A stretch of DNA of 64,000 nucleotides, from the NCBI GenBank assembly GCA_943369485.1, contig CALRNH020000011.1, positions 1 through 64,000 of the forward strand, written 5' to 3'. How positions within the stretch are numbered: the first letter of the stretch is position 1; the number at the start of each line of letters is the position of its first letter. Origin of the DNA: ATX-6F1 sp943369485. GTDB lineage: Bacteria; Cyanobacteriota; Cyanobacteriia; PCC-6307; Cyanobiaceae. Under the pieces are notes generated by a model, which saw only the letters and a program-made list of their open reading frames with translations, did not search any database and was not told the origin of the DNA. This document shows positions 1 to 8,296 of the stretch, piece after piece. The position numbers and the translations under genes are program-made.

Positions 1-2352
1 CTTGACGTTGAAGCTGAACTGGCCCACCTGGTAACCGCGGGCCTTGGCCTCCACCGTGGCGGCGAACACCTGGCGGATCGGATCGAAGGCGCCGGTGTAG
101 GTGGCCGGATTGGAGCGGGGGGTGCGGCCGATCGGGCTCTGGTCGATCACGATCACCTTGTCCACCGACTGAATGCCGCGCAGTTCTTCGAGCCCACTGG
201 GAAAGGGAACCTTCAGCCCCAGCTTGTGCTCCAGAGCCGGGTGCAGCAGCTCGTTGATCAGGGTGCTCTTCCCGCTGCCGCTGACCCCGGTGATGCTCAC
301 CAGCCGCCCCAGGGGAATCTCCACATCGATGCCGGAGAGATTGTTACGGCGGCACTCCACCAAGGTGAGCCTGCGGCTGCTGGCGCTGCGTCGCTCAGCA
401 GGGGTGGGGATCGAACGGCGGCCGCTGAGGTAATCACCCGTGAGCGAGTCTTTGGCCGCCAGCAGATCCTCAAAGCTGCCCTGGGCCACGATGTGGCCCC
501 CGTGAACGCCTGCTCCGGGGCCAATGTCGACGATATGGTCGGCGGCACGGATCGTGTCCTCGTCGTGCTCCACCACGATCAGGGTGTTGCCCAGATCCCG
601 GAGCTTGACCAAGGTGGCCAGCAAGCGGTCGTTGTCCCGCTGGTGCAGGCCGATGCTCGGTTCATCGAGCACGTAGAGCACCCCGGTGAGACCGGCCCCG
701 ATCTGGGTGGCCAGGCGAATGCGCTGGGCCTCGCCGCCCGAGAGCGTCATCGCCGGCCGATCCAGGCTCAGGTAATCCAGACCGACATCGAGCAGGAAGC
801 GGAGGCGCAGGCGGATCTCCCGCAGCACCAGATCACCGATCTGGATCTGGCGCGGCGTCAGCAACGGATCGGCCCCTTCGCTGGCCCCCACCCCCATCAG
901 CGCCTCGATCCGGGAGAGGCATTCAGCCACGCTCACGGCCGTGAGATCGGCGATGTTGAACAGTCCCACCTTCACCGCCAGGGCCTCAGGCCGCAGCCGC
1001 AGCCCCGCACAGGTGGCGCAGGGCACCATCTCCAGGAACTTCTCCAGCTTCTGGCGCACCGCCTCTCCGCTGGCGTCCCGCAGCTGGCGCTCCAGGATCG
1101 GCAGGATCCCCTCAAAGGGACGCAGGTAACCCTCGCTCTTGCGGTAGCGGCTGTCGGCCTTGATGGCGATCGGCTCTGTGCTGCCGTTCAACAGCACCTG
1201 CTGCTGCTCAGCGCTGAGCTGGTTCCAGGGAGTCTTGATCTCGAAGCCGAAGGCCTCCCCGACCGAATAAAGCAGTGAGAAGTAATAACTGTTGTCCTTG
1301 TCGCTCCAGGGGGCGATCGCCGCATAGACCGGCAGGGAGGGATCGGGCACCACCCGCTCAAAGGTGAACTTGCGCAGGTGGCCGATGCCGTGGCAATCGG
1401 GGCAGGCGCCATAGGGGCTGTTGAAGGAAAACAGCCGCGGCGAGAGCTCCTCCATCACCGCGCCGTGCACCGGGCAGGCGAAATTCTCCGAGTAGAGACG
1501 CTCCTTCTCCACTCCTTCGTGCAGCTCCTCGCCGGCCTTGGGCACCACCTCGACAAGGGCCAGGCCATCGCCGCGCTTGAGGGCGGTGCGCAGGGAATCG
1601 TTGAGCCGTTCGCCGATCCCCTCACGGGCCACGAGCCGGTCCACCACCACCTCGATGTGGTGGGCGTGGTTCTTGTCGAGTTCGATGTTGTCGGAGAGCT
1701 CCCGCACCTCCCCATTGATCCGTACCCGCGCAAAACCCTCCGCCACCAGGCCGCTCAGCAACTTGGCGTGGGTGCCCTTCTTGCCCCGCACCACCGGCGC
1801 CAGCAGCTGGTAACGGGTGCCCTCCGGCAGCTCCAGGATCTGATCGACCATCTCGTCGATGCTCTGGGGCCGGATCGAGCGGTCGCACTGGGGGCAGTGG
1901 GGTTCGCCGGCGCGGCCGAACAGCAGCCGGAGGTAGTCCTGGATCTCCGTCACCGTGCCGACAGTGGAGCGGGGGTTGTGGCTGGTGGACTTCTGGTCGA
2001 TCGAGATCGCCGGTGACAAGCCCTCGATCGCATCCACGTCGGGCTTGTCCACCTGGCCCAGGAACTGGCGGGCGTAGGCCGAGAGGCTCTCGACGTAGCG
2101 GCGCTGGCCCTCCGCGAAGATCGTGTCGAAGGCCAGGGAGCTCTTGCCGCTGCCGCTCACCCCGGTGAACACCACCAGGCGGTTGCGCGGGATCGTCAGA
2201 TCGATGTTCTTGAGGTTGTGCTGGCGGGCGCCGCGCACCCGGATCACGTCCTCCAGGCTTCCCCGCCCGAGCTGGCCTCCGCCCACGGCGCCGTTGAAGC
2301 CTGCGGAGGCCGTCTTGTTCTGCACTTTCGAGGCCCCGGCCGCTCGGCCCAT
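1..2352 (-). CDS. uvrA: Excinuclease ABC subunit A (C-terminus cut by window edge)
   Basis: UvrA is the ATP-driven damage sensor of nucleotide excision repair; it loads UvrB onto lesions. The frame is open from the ATG at 2352 down to base 1, giving 784 codons of a protein usually about 950 residues long, so the C-terminal part lies outside the window. Visible are the first Walker A (GVSGSGKSS, about residues 64-72), a zinc-binding region with CPQC, an ABC signature (LSGGEAQRIRLATQ) followed by LDEPSIGLHQRDN, and the second Walker A (GVSGSGKSTL). The last residues before the edge (FSFNVK) match the start of the C-terminal zinc-finger region. It follows recN by 50 bases on the same strand, so the two probably form a repair operon. 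No LexA-type box was seen upstream. Confidence 0.96.
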   Translation of the reverse strand, partial: MGRAAGASKVQNKTASAGFNGAVGGGQLGRGSLEDVIRVRGARQHNLKNIDLTIPRNRLVVFTGVSGSGKSSLAFDTIFAEGQRRYVESLSAYARQFLGQVDKPDVDAIEGLSPAISIDQKSTSHNPRSTVGTVTEIQDYLRLLFGRAGEPHCPQCDRSIRPQSIDEMVDQILELPEGTRYQLLAPVVRGKKGTHAKLLSGLVAEGFARVRINGEVRELSDNIELDKNHAHHIEVVVDRLVAREGIGERLNDSLRTALKRGDGLALVEVVPKAGEELHEGVEKERLYSENFACPVHGAVMEELSPRLFSFNSPYGACPDCHGIGHLRKFTFERVVPDPSLPVYAAIAPWSDKDNSYYFSLLYSVGEAFGFEIKTPWNQLSAEQQQVLLNGSTEPIAIKADSRYRKSEGYLRPFEGILPILERQLRDASGEAVRQKLEKFLEMVPCATCAGLRLRPEALAVKVGLFNIADLTAVSVAECLSRIEALMGVGASEGADPLLTPRQIQIGDLVLREIRLRLRFLLDVGLDYLSLDRPAMTLSGGEAQRIRLATQIGAGLTGVLYVLDEPSIGLHQRDNDRLLATLVKLRDLGNTLIVVEHDEDTIRAADHIVDIGPGAGVHGGHIVAQGSFEDLLAAKDSLTGDYLSGRRSIPTPAERRSASSRRLTLVECRRNNLSGIDVEIPLGRLVSITGVSGSGKSTLINELLHPALEHKLGLKVPFPSGLEELRGIQSVDKVIVIDQSPIGRTPRSNPATYTGAFDPIRQVFAATVEAKARGYQVGQFSFNVK

Positions 2353-2402
2353 GCACTGACCACGAGAACAACGAAGTCTACGGAGGCCCCGGCAGGGTCC
2401 GC

Positions 2403-4094
2403 TCAGGCCGCCCGCTTCTCCAGCAGGCTGGCGGCATAGCTGCGGGCCTCGCCGCTGTCCCCCCCCGCCAGTTCCGCCAGCTCCCGCTGGCGCTCCTGAG
2501 TGTCCCGCAGGTGGGACACTCCCGTGAGCGTGAGGCCGCCCTGCACCACCTTGCTGACGCGGAAGTGATGATCGGCTGCGGCGGCCACCAGCGGCTGGTG
2601 GGTGACGCAGAACACCTGTCGCCGCTCGGCCAGGCGATGGAGCAGCTGGGCCATGGCGCCACTCACACGGCCGCTCACACCGGCATCGATTTCATCGAAC
2701 AGCAGGGTGACGTGGGGGTCGGCCGCGGCCAGGCAGGTTTTGAGGGCGAGCAGGAAGCGGCTCATCTCGCCGCCGGAGGCCACCTCCGCCAGGGGGGCCA
2801 GGGGTTGGCCCGGGTTGGCGGAGAACAGGAACTGCACCGCATCGGAACCGTCCTCACTGGCGGGGGCTGGCTCCACCGCCACGGCAAAGCGCACGTTGGC
2901 CAGACCCATGGGCCGCAGGGCCGCCATCAGCTGGTCCTGCAGCTGGGCGGCCGCCTGCCGGCGGCCTTCACTCAGCAGGCCATGGGCCCGATCCCTGCCC
3001 TGGCGAGTCTCCGCTTCCGCCCGCTCCAGCTCCGCCAGGGAGGCCGCGGCCCCACCCGGGCCCAGCAACTCCCGCAACCGATCCCGCTCCGCGATCAGCT
3101 CGGGTAGATCGAGGCCATGGCGCCGCTCCAGGCTGCGCAGCTGGGCGATGCGGTCCTGGAGCGTGGCCAGGGTTTCAGGGTCGCTCTCCAGACCGGCGCC
3201 ATAGCGGTCGAGGTCGCGGGCAAGATCCTGAATCTGGCCCAGGGCCTCCCCGATGGCGAGCAGCTGGGTCTGCAGCGCCACATCCAACGCCGCCATCGCC
3301 TGCAGCTCCTGCTCACAGGCGGCGAGGTGATCGAGCGCCGAGGGGGCCCCTTCCGCCCCCTCCTGCAGGCGACCGATCAGGGTCATCACCCCCTCCTGTA
3401 AGCGCACGCCGTGCACCAGCCGGTCCTGGTCGGCTTCGAGCGCCTGGCGCTCAGTGGGGTCCTGCAGCCGCGCGACCTCGAGTTCATCCAGCACCTGCTG
3501 GCGGGCCTGGCGTTCCTGCTCCAGCCGCTCGAGGTCGCACCGGGCCCGCTCCAGGGCGGCCTCAGCTTGCTTCCACAGCCGCTGGGTGCTGCGAGCTGAT
3601 TCCAGGCCCGCCAGTAGGGCTTCTCCGCCAAAGCGATCGAGCCAGCGGCGCTGCTGACCAGGCCGGGCCAGCTGCTGGGTCTGACCCTGAACCGTGAGCT
3701 CCAGCAACAGCGGCCGCAGTTCCAGCAACTGGGCGCGGCTGACGACCACACCGTTGACGCGGCTGCGGCTGCTGACGCGTTCCTCAAGGCGGCGCCACTC
3801 GCGACTGATCACAAGCTCCTCCTCGTCGGCGCCGTCGAGCTGTTGCTCCCGGAGCCAATCGAGCAGCGGTGGGTTGAGGCTGAAACTGGCCTCAATCGTG
3901 CTGCGCTCGCTCCCCGGGCGCAGCAGCCGCACTCCGACGCTGCCCTGGCCGCCGCCGAGCAGGGCATCGAGGGCATCGAGGAGGATTGACTTCCCGGCGC
4001 CGGTTTCGCCGGTGAGCACCGTGAAACCCCGCTCGAAACTGAGTTCGAGCGCCTCGATCAAGGCAATCTGCTGCAGCCGCAGACCCGTGAGCAC
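2403..4094 (-). CDS. recN: DNA repair protein RecN
   Basis: RecN is an SMC-like ATPase that acts early in double-strand break repair. The product is 563 residues, normal for the family. It begins with an SMC-type N-terminus and a Walker A motif (GETGAGKS, residues 29-36), continues through a long Glu/Arg/Gln-rich coiled coil (about 150-370), and ends with a Walker B region (LLFDEIDAGVSG) followed by VFCVTHQP, typical of the RecN C-terminal head. The start is GTG at 4094; the motif spacing fits the usual N-terminus. uvrA follows 50 bases downstream in the same direction. A divergent ABC1-kinase gene starts 74 bases away. Confidence 0.95.
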   Translation of the reverse strand: MLTGLRLQQIALIEALELSFERGFTVLTGETGAGKSILLDALDALLGGGQGSVGVRLLRPGSERSTIEASFSLNPPLLDWLREQQLDGADEEELVISREWRRLEERVSSRSRVNGVVVSRAQLLELRPLLLELTVQGQTQQLARPGQQRRWLDRFGGEALLAGLESARSTQRLWKQAEAALERARCDLERLEQERQARQQVLDELEVARLQDPTERQALEADQDRLVHGVRLQEGVMTLIGRLQEGAEGAPSALDHLAACEQELQAMAALDVALQTQLLAIGEALGQIQDLARDLDRYGAGLESDPETLATLQDRIAQLRSLERRHGLDLPELIAERDRLRELLGPGGAAASLAELERAEAETRQGRDRAHGLLSEGRRQAAAQLQDQLMAALRPMGLANVRFAVAVEPAPASEDGSDAVQFLFSANPGQPLAPLAEVASGGEMSRFLLALKTCLAAADPHVTLLFDEIDAGVSGRVSGAMAQLLHRLAERRQVFCVTHQPLVAAAADHHFRVSKVVQGGLTLTGVSHLRDTQERQRELAELAGGDSGEARSYAASLLEKRAA

Positions 4095-4168
4095 GCCGGC
4101 CTCCGGTCATCGCTCCGACCGTAGCGGCTGCCGGATTCGTTTAGAAGGGGTTCAGCGACTCCAGCGCC

Positions 4169-6058
4169 ATGGACGGCTCGACCGGCGATTTCATCGAAGC
4201 CGCCGGTCTGCTCAGCTACGACCCGGCCGCGATCCGCCGCATTTACGTCGGCCATCCGCAGCGGCTGCTGCGCCGGCTGTGGCAGACCCTGGTGCCCATC
4301 GGCCTGTATCTGCTGGGGGTCGGCTTCGACTGGTCCACCGGCCTGCTGGCCAATGCCGAGCGGGCCAGGGCCAGGGCCAGGGAATGCGCCGAACTGCTGG
4401 TGCAGCTGGGACCGGCGTTCATCAAGGCCGGTCAGGCCCTCTCCACCCGCCCCGACGTCGTGCCACCGGTGCTGCTTGAAGAGCTGGCCCAGTTGCAGGA
4501 CCAGCTACCGGGCTTCGATTCAGCCCTGGCGATGGCTTGCATCGAGGAAGACCTGGGACAGCCGGTGGAGGCGATCTTTGAGCAGCTCGACCGCGAGCCG
4601 ATCTCCGCCGCCTCCCTGGGGCAGGTGCACAAGGGCGTGCTCAAGGGTGGCGCCCCGGTGGCCGTGAAGGTCCAGCGACCGGGTCTGCGGGAGCAGATCA
4701 CTCTTGACCTCTACATCGTTCGGCTGATCGCCGCCTGGATCAACCGCTACGTGGGGTTGATCCGCAGCGATCTGGTGGCCCTGATCGACGAACTGGGTCA
4801 GCGGGTGTTCGAGGAGATGGACTACCTCAACGAGGCCGCCAACGCCGAGCGCTTCGCGGCGCTGCACCGCCAGAACCGCCGCATCGCCGTGCCGGCCATC
4901 CATCACGGGGCCACCAGCCGTCGGGTGCTGACGATGGATTGGATCGAGGGCGTGAAGCTCACCAACCTGGAAGCGGTCAAGGCCCTCGGTTTCGATCCCG
5001 ACGACATGGTGCAGGTGGGCGTGAACTGCAGCCTGCAGCAGTTGCTGGAGCACGGCTTCTTCCATGCCGATCCCCACCCGGGCAACCTGCTCGCCCTGGC
5101 GGACGGTCGCCTGGCCTACCTGGATTTCGGAATGATGAGCGAGGTGAGCCGCAGCTCGCGCACGGGTTTGATCCAGGCGGTGGTGCACCTGGTCAACCGC
5201 AACTTCTCCGCCCTCTCGCACGATTTCGTGCAACTCGGCTTCCTGGCCGAAACCGTGGATCTCGAGCCGATCGTGCCCGCCTTTGAAAAGGTGTTCGGCC
5301 AGGCGATCGAGCAAGGTGTGAGCCGGATGGATTTCAAGGCCGTCACCGACGATCTGTCCGGGGTGATGTACCGCTTCCCCTTCCAGGTGCCGCCCTATTA
5401 CGCCCTGATCATCCGTTCACTCGTCACCCTTGAGGGGATTGCCCTGAGCGTCGATCCGAACTTCAAGATCCTCGGGGCCGCCTACCCCTACTTCGCCCGA
5501 CGGCTGATGGAGGATCCCGACCCCGAACTGCGCGAGAGCCTGCGAGAGATGCTCTTCGATGGAGATCAGTTCCGCTGGCAGCGTCTGGACAACCTCATCA
5601 CCAGCGCCTCGCTGCAGGATCAACTCGACCTCGAGGGCCTGCTCGATCAGGTGCTGGATTTCCTGTTCTCCCCCGGGGGCGGGATGCTGCGCGAGCAACT
5701 GGTGGAAGCGGCGGTGGAACAAATGGATGCCATCGGCTGGCAGACCGTGCAACGGCTGGGTCAGCGGCTGCCCTGGCGGCTGCAGCCCCCTGGTCTGCGG
5801 GGGCTCGATCCGATCAGCGACAAGGACCTGGAGTTGCTGACACTGGAGCCCGTGGCGCGGCTGGTGGCGATCCTGCGCGAGCTGCCGGGATTCGACCCCC
5901 AGCTCCTGCTCAGTCGCTTGCCCCGGCTACTGCGGGAGCCGGACCTGCGGCGCATGGGAATGGCGCTGGCCCGTCGTCTGGCGGAGCGGGGGGTGGTGCG
6001 CTTGCTGCGGGATGTCCTCGTGGCATCGGAAACCCGCAGCGCTGTCGCCGTCTCCTGA
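4169..6058 (+). CDS. ABC1/AarF (UbiB-like) atypical kinase family protein
   Basis: This belongs to the ABC1/UbiB/ADCK family, atypical kinase-fold proteins linked to quinone metabolism and plastid or thylakoid lipid homeostasis. At 629 residues it has the family-specific KxGQ motif (KAGQ, residues 86-89), the ATP-binding lysine (VAVK, about 164-167), the catalytic-loop equivalent HADPHPGN (299-306) and a DFG (319-321). The C-terminal 200 residues are an extension seen in cyanobacterial members. A hydrophobic stretch at about 38-53 may be membrane-associated. A DUF1400 secreted protein follows closely. The exact substrate cannot be read from sequence. Confidence 0.93.
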   Translation: MDGSTGDFIEAAGLLSYDPAAIRRIYVGHPQRLLRRLWQTLVPIGLYLLGVGFDWSTGLLANAERARARARECAELLVQLGPAFIKAGQALSTRPDVVPPVLLEELAQLQDQLPGFDSALAMACIEEDLGQPVEAIFEQLDREPISAASLGQVHKGVLKGGAPVAVKVQRPGLREQITLDLYIVRLIAAWINRYVGLIRSDLVALIDELGQRVFEEMDYLNEAANAERFAALHRQNRRIAVPAIHHGATSRRVLTMDWIEGVKLTNLEAVKALGFDPDDMVQVGVNCSLQQLLEHGFFHADPHPGNLLALADGRLAYLDFGMMSEVSRSSRTGLIQAVVHLVNRNFSALSHDFVQLGFLAETVDLEPIVPAFEKVFGQAIEQGVSRMDFKAVTDDLSGVMYRFPFQVPPYYALIIRSLVTLEGIALSVDPNFKILGAAYPYFARRLMEDPDPELRESLREMLFDGDQFRWQRLDNLITSASLQDQLDLEGLLDQVLDFLFSPGGGMLREQLVEAAVEQMDAIGWQTVQRLGQRLPWRLQPPGLRGLDPISDKDLELLTLEPVARLVAILRELPGFDPQLLLSRLPRLLREPDLRRMGMALARRLAERGVVRLLRDVLVASETRSAVAVS

Positions 6059-6098
6059 AGGCCGCCTCCTAGGATTCCTGAACGATCGGAGTCTCAAT

Positions 6099-6674
6099 TT
6101 GCGACAGCCCCTCCTGTTCACCGCTGCGCTACTGGGACTGGCCCTGACCACCATCCCCCAGGGCGCCCTGGCAGCCGATCAAGTGGTGTTCGTAAGCGGT
6201 GCTTTCCGGCGCTCCATTCCCGTGGCCGATCTGGAATCTCTGGCCAAGACCGGCCAGGCCCAGGGGCTGCTGGCCGACGTGCTTCGGCTGGGCAAGCAAA
6301 AACCCCAGGACGTGGCCAAGCTGCTCAACCAGCAGATCAACCTGCCCTTGGTGCTCACCAGCCGCCTGCTCAGCACCCGCATCGGTGAAGCGGTGCTCAG
6401 CCGGGTGGCCTTGATCGTCTATCCCCTCAACGCCAAGCACGTGGCGGTTCCGGCCCTGCGGGCCGCCACCGTCCTCGGCCTGAACAGCAACAACGACGGT
6501 CTCTCGGCGGTGGGTTTCCTGCGGGCCTACCCCAACCAAGATCTGGCGATCAGCCTGCCTGCCCTGATGGGCACCATGAGCAAAGCCAGTTCGATCGCCG
6601 AGCTGGTGAGGTTTTTCTCGGAATCGCCCCTTGATGGTCTGAAGTCCCCCAGCACCCCCAAGGGTTCCCCCTGA
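6099..6674 (+). CDS. Secreted DUF1400 domain protein
   Basis: From the TTG at 6099 the product is 191 residues, beginning with a clean signal peptide (Arg near the N-terminus, hydrophobic core, and an ALA|AD cleavage site about 25 residues in). The mature part resembles the cyanobacterial DUF1400 domain, recognised by the pattern SIPVADLESLAKTG and by its helical repeats. Some family members carry this domain in front of an alpha/beta hydrolase, but no hydrolase domain is present here. A longer reading from an ATG at 6012 would overlap the ABC1-kinase gene by 47 bases and bury the signal peptide, so I prefer TTG 6099, which has a weak GGAG upstream. Function unknown. Confidence 0.75.
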   Translation: MRQPLLFTAALLGLALTTIPQGALAADQVVFVSGAFRRSIPVADLESLAKTGQAQGLLADVLRLGKQKPQDVAKLLNQQINLPLVLTSRLLSTRIGEAVLSRVALIVYPLNAKHVAVPALRAATVLGLNSNNDGLSAVGFLRAYPNQDLAISLPALMGTMSKASSIAELVRFFSESPLDGLKSPSTPKGSP

Positions 6675-6727
6675 ATCAGAACCAACGCCCCTGACACGTA
6701 GATTCGCCAGAGTCCCCTTCTGCTGCT

Positions 6728-7831
6728 GTGCCGCTGCTTGCCTCCCTGCGGAATCTGGGCAGAAAGCCGGCCTATCAAGACTGGCCGGGGCTGATTGAAG
6801 GTTATCGACGCTGGTTACCGGTGTCGGAGCGAACCCCGGTGATCACGCTGCGGGAAGGAGGCACTCCGTTGATTCCTGCCCCCGCCGTGGCCGAGCGCAT
6901 CGGCCGGGGCGTCAAGGTGTTCCTCAAATACGACGGTCTCAACCCCACCGGGAGCTTCAAGGACCGGGGCATGACCATGGCGATCAGCAAGGCCAAGGAG
7001 GCTGGTTCGGCGGCAGTGATCTGCGCCAGCACCGGCAACACCTCCGCCGCCGCCGCCGCCTATGCCCGTCGGGCCGGCATGCGTGCCTTCGTGCTCATCC
7101 CTGACGGCTACGTGGCCCAGGGCAAGCTGGCCCAGGCTCTGCTGTATGGCGCCGAGGTGCTGGCGGTGCGCGGCAACTTCGATCAGGCCCTGACGATCGT
7201 GCGCGAGGTGGCCGAGCGCTATCCGGTCACCCTGGTGAATTCCCTCAATCCCTACCGCCTGCAAGGCCAGAAGACGGCCGCCTTCGAGGTGGTGGATGCC
7301 CTCGGTGAGGCCCCCGACTGGCTGTGCATCCCGATGGGAAACGCTGGCAACATCAGCGCCTACTGGATGGGCTTCCAGGAGTACCGCCAGGCGGGCCTCT
7401 GCCGCACCTTGCCCAAGATGATGGGCTTTCAGGCCAGCGGTTCGGCACCCCTGGTGCTGGGCCACACGGTGGAGCAACCGGACACCATCGCCACGGCCAT
7501 CCGCATTGGCAATCCGGCCAACCGAGAGAAAGCGCTGAAGGTGCGCAGCGAGAGTGGAGGCGCTTTCAACGCGGTCACAGATGCGGAAATCGTGGCCGCC
7601 TACAAGCTGCTGGGAAGTCAGGAGGGGGTGTTCTGCGAACCGGCCAGCGCCGCCTCGGTGGCGGGACTGCTTCAGCAGTCGGAGGCGGTGCCCTCCGGAG
7701 CCACGGTGGTCTGTGTGCTGACCGGAAATGGCCTGAAAGACCCCACCTGCGCGATCGAGAACAATGACGCCACCTTCCACCCCGATTTGACCCCCGACGT
7801 GGCCACGGTGGCGAAGGTGATGGGCTTCTAG
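6728..7831 (+). CDS. thrC: Threonine synthase
   Basis: Threonine synthase is a PLP enzyme that converts O-phosphohomoserine to threonine and phosphate, the last step of threonine synthesis. The 367-residue product has the PLP lysine in NPTGSFKDRG (Lys78), the phosphate-contacting segment ICASTGNTSAA, and a C-terminal LTGNGLKDP. It is the shorter bacterial/archaeal class of the family. Translation is assigned to GTG 6728; no strong Shine-Dalgarno is visible and no nearby in-frame ATG offers a better start. It is the last gene before the putative replication origin. Confidence 0.95.
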   Translation: MPLLASLRNLGRKPAYQDWPGLIEGYRRWLPVSERTPVITLREGGTPLIPAPAVAERIGRGVKVFLKYDGLNPTGSFKDRGMTMAISKAKEAGSAAVICASTGNTSAAAAAYARRAGMRAFVLIPDGYVAQGKLAQALLYGAEVLAVRGNFDQALTIVREVAERYPVTLVNSLNPYRLQGQKTAAFEVVDALGEAPDWLCIPMGNAGNISAYWMGFQEYRQAGLCRTLPKMMGFQASGSAPLVLGHTVEQPDTIATAIRIGNPANREKALKVRSESGGAFNAVTDAEIVAAYKLLGSQEGVFCEPASAASVAGLLQQSEAVPSGATVVCVLTGNGLKDPTCAIENNDATFHPDLTPDVATVAKVMGF

Positions 7832-7865
7832 GCCCGATCACAGGCTGATTCCAGCTGCCCACCCA

Positions 7866-7889
7866 GACCAGTCATTTCACGAACTGGTC
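7866..7889. repeat. Perfect 7-bp inverted repeat downstream of thrC
   Basis: GACCAGT at 7866-7872 and ACTGGTC at 7883-7889 are perfect inverted copies separated by a 10-base loop. It lies 35 bases after the thrC stop. No T-run follows, so it is a poor intrinsic terminator; it may be an origin element or a transcript-end hairpin. Confidence 0.5.
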
Positions 7890-7933
7890 CCCAACGGATC
7901 GGCCTGGGGCTGAGGAAAACCGCTGCTGGTCCA

Positions 7934-7941
7934 TGGAAAAC
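7934..7941 (-). promoter_or_regulatory. DnaA-box-like site (weak)
   Basis: On the minus strand this reads GTTTTCCA, which matches the core of the cyanobacterial DnaA box TTTTCCACA but has lost the final CA. It is counted only because it clusters with stronger copies over the next 170 bases. Confidence 0.4.
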
Positions 7942-7944
7942 AGC

Positions 7945-7960
7945 TGACCCAACCGGGTCA
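7945..7960. repeat. 6-bp inverted repeat in the origin region
   Basis: TGACCC (7945-7950) and GGGTCA (7955-7960) are perfect inverted copies around an AACC loop. It lies between two DnaA-box-like sites. Confidence 0.45.
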
Positions 7961-7975
7961 TAAGTGGTCATTGTT

Positions 7976-7994
7976 TTTCCCCAGTCGGGGGAAA
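7976..7994. repeat. 7-bp inverted repeat in the origin region
   Basis: TTTCCCC (7976-7982) and GGGGAAA (7988-7994) are perfect inverted copies around a 5-base loop, AGTCG. The left arm is part of a TTTTCCCCAG element that recurs at 8033-8042, so this hairpin may be built from degenerate DnaA-type sites. Confidence 0.5.
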
Positions 7995-7996
7995 GA

Positions 7997-8005
7997 GTGG
8001 AAAAC
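7997..8005 (-). promoter_or_regulatory. DnaA-box-like site
   Basis: The minus strand reads GTTTTCCAC, eight bases of which match TTTTCCACA. It is in opposite orientation to the pair at 8086-8104. Confidence 0.6.
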
Positions 8006-8085
8006 AACTCGAAACTGATTCATTCACGCTCATTTTCCCCAGTGGATCTCAGCTCTCATCCATTCTCTTGGAAGCCTTTTGAACT

Positions 8086-8104
8086 GTTTTCCACGATTTC
8101 CACA
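8086..8104 (+). promoter_or_regulatory. Tandem DnaA-box-like pair
   Basis: Two direct copies lie side by side: GTTTTCCAC (8086-8094) and TTTCCACA (8097-8104). Both are close to the cyanobacterial consensus TTTTCCACA, and the AT-rich segment begins 18 bases further on. A box array next to an unwinding region is the expected layout of a bacterial origin. Confidence 0.65.
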
Positions 8105-8121
8105 GCCCCTACGACTACGAG

Positions 8122-8157
8122 GTTTCTAGGTTTAAAGAAATTAATCCGTTCTTGATC
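8122..8157. other. AT-rich segment, candidate DNA-unwinding element
   Basis: By hand count, 13 of the 40 bases at 8121-8160 are G or C, in a chromosome whose coding regions usually sit near 65-70 percent. It includes the run TTTAAAGAAATTAAT. Its place beside the DnaA-box pair makes it the best candidate for initial strand opening. Confidence 0.5.
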
Positions 8158-8296
8158 AGTCGGGCTGAAGCCAACCGGTCGGTTCCGGTGGATCGAGGTA
8201 CGGACTCCCGATCGGGCCGTTGCGGATCCGACCGCCTTGTGGAAGCTTGGTGTCGCCCGATGGCCCATCCATCATTTCAAGCCAGGGTCTGCGCCG

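Larger units (their letters stand above)
7832..8296. other. Putative chromosomal replication origin (oriC) between thrC and dnaN
   Basis: This 465-base gap is the largest gene-free stretch in the window and sits directly upstream of dnaN, where cyanobacterial origins are commonly placed. It holds at least four sites close to the cyanobacterial DnaA box TTTTCCACA (listed separately), two further TTTTCCCCAG repeats at 7975-7984 and 8033-8042, three perfect inverted repeats, and an AT-rich segment at 8122-8157. No convincing protein gene is present; a short open frame at 7964-8155 overlaps these elements and has no recognisable content. That this region is the origin is an inference from the elements and the dnaN context; GC skew could not be computed. 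Confidence 0.72.

Noticed and set aside
4095..4168. LexA box in front of recN
   Set aside because: The 74-base gap has no sequence resembling the cyanobacterial LexA site.
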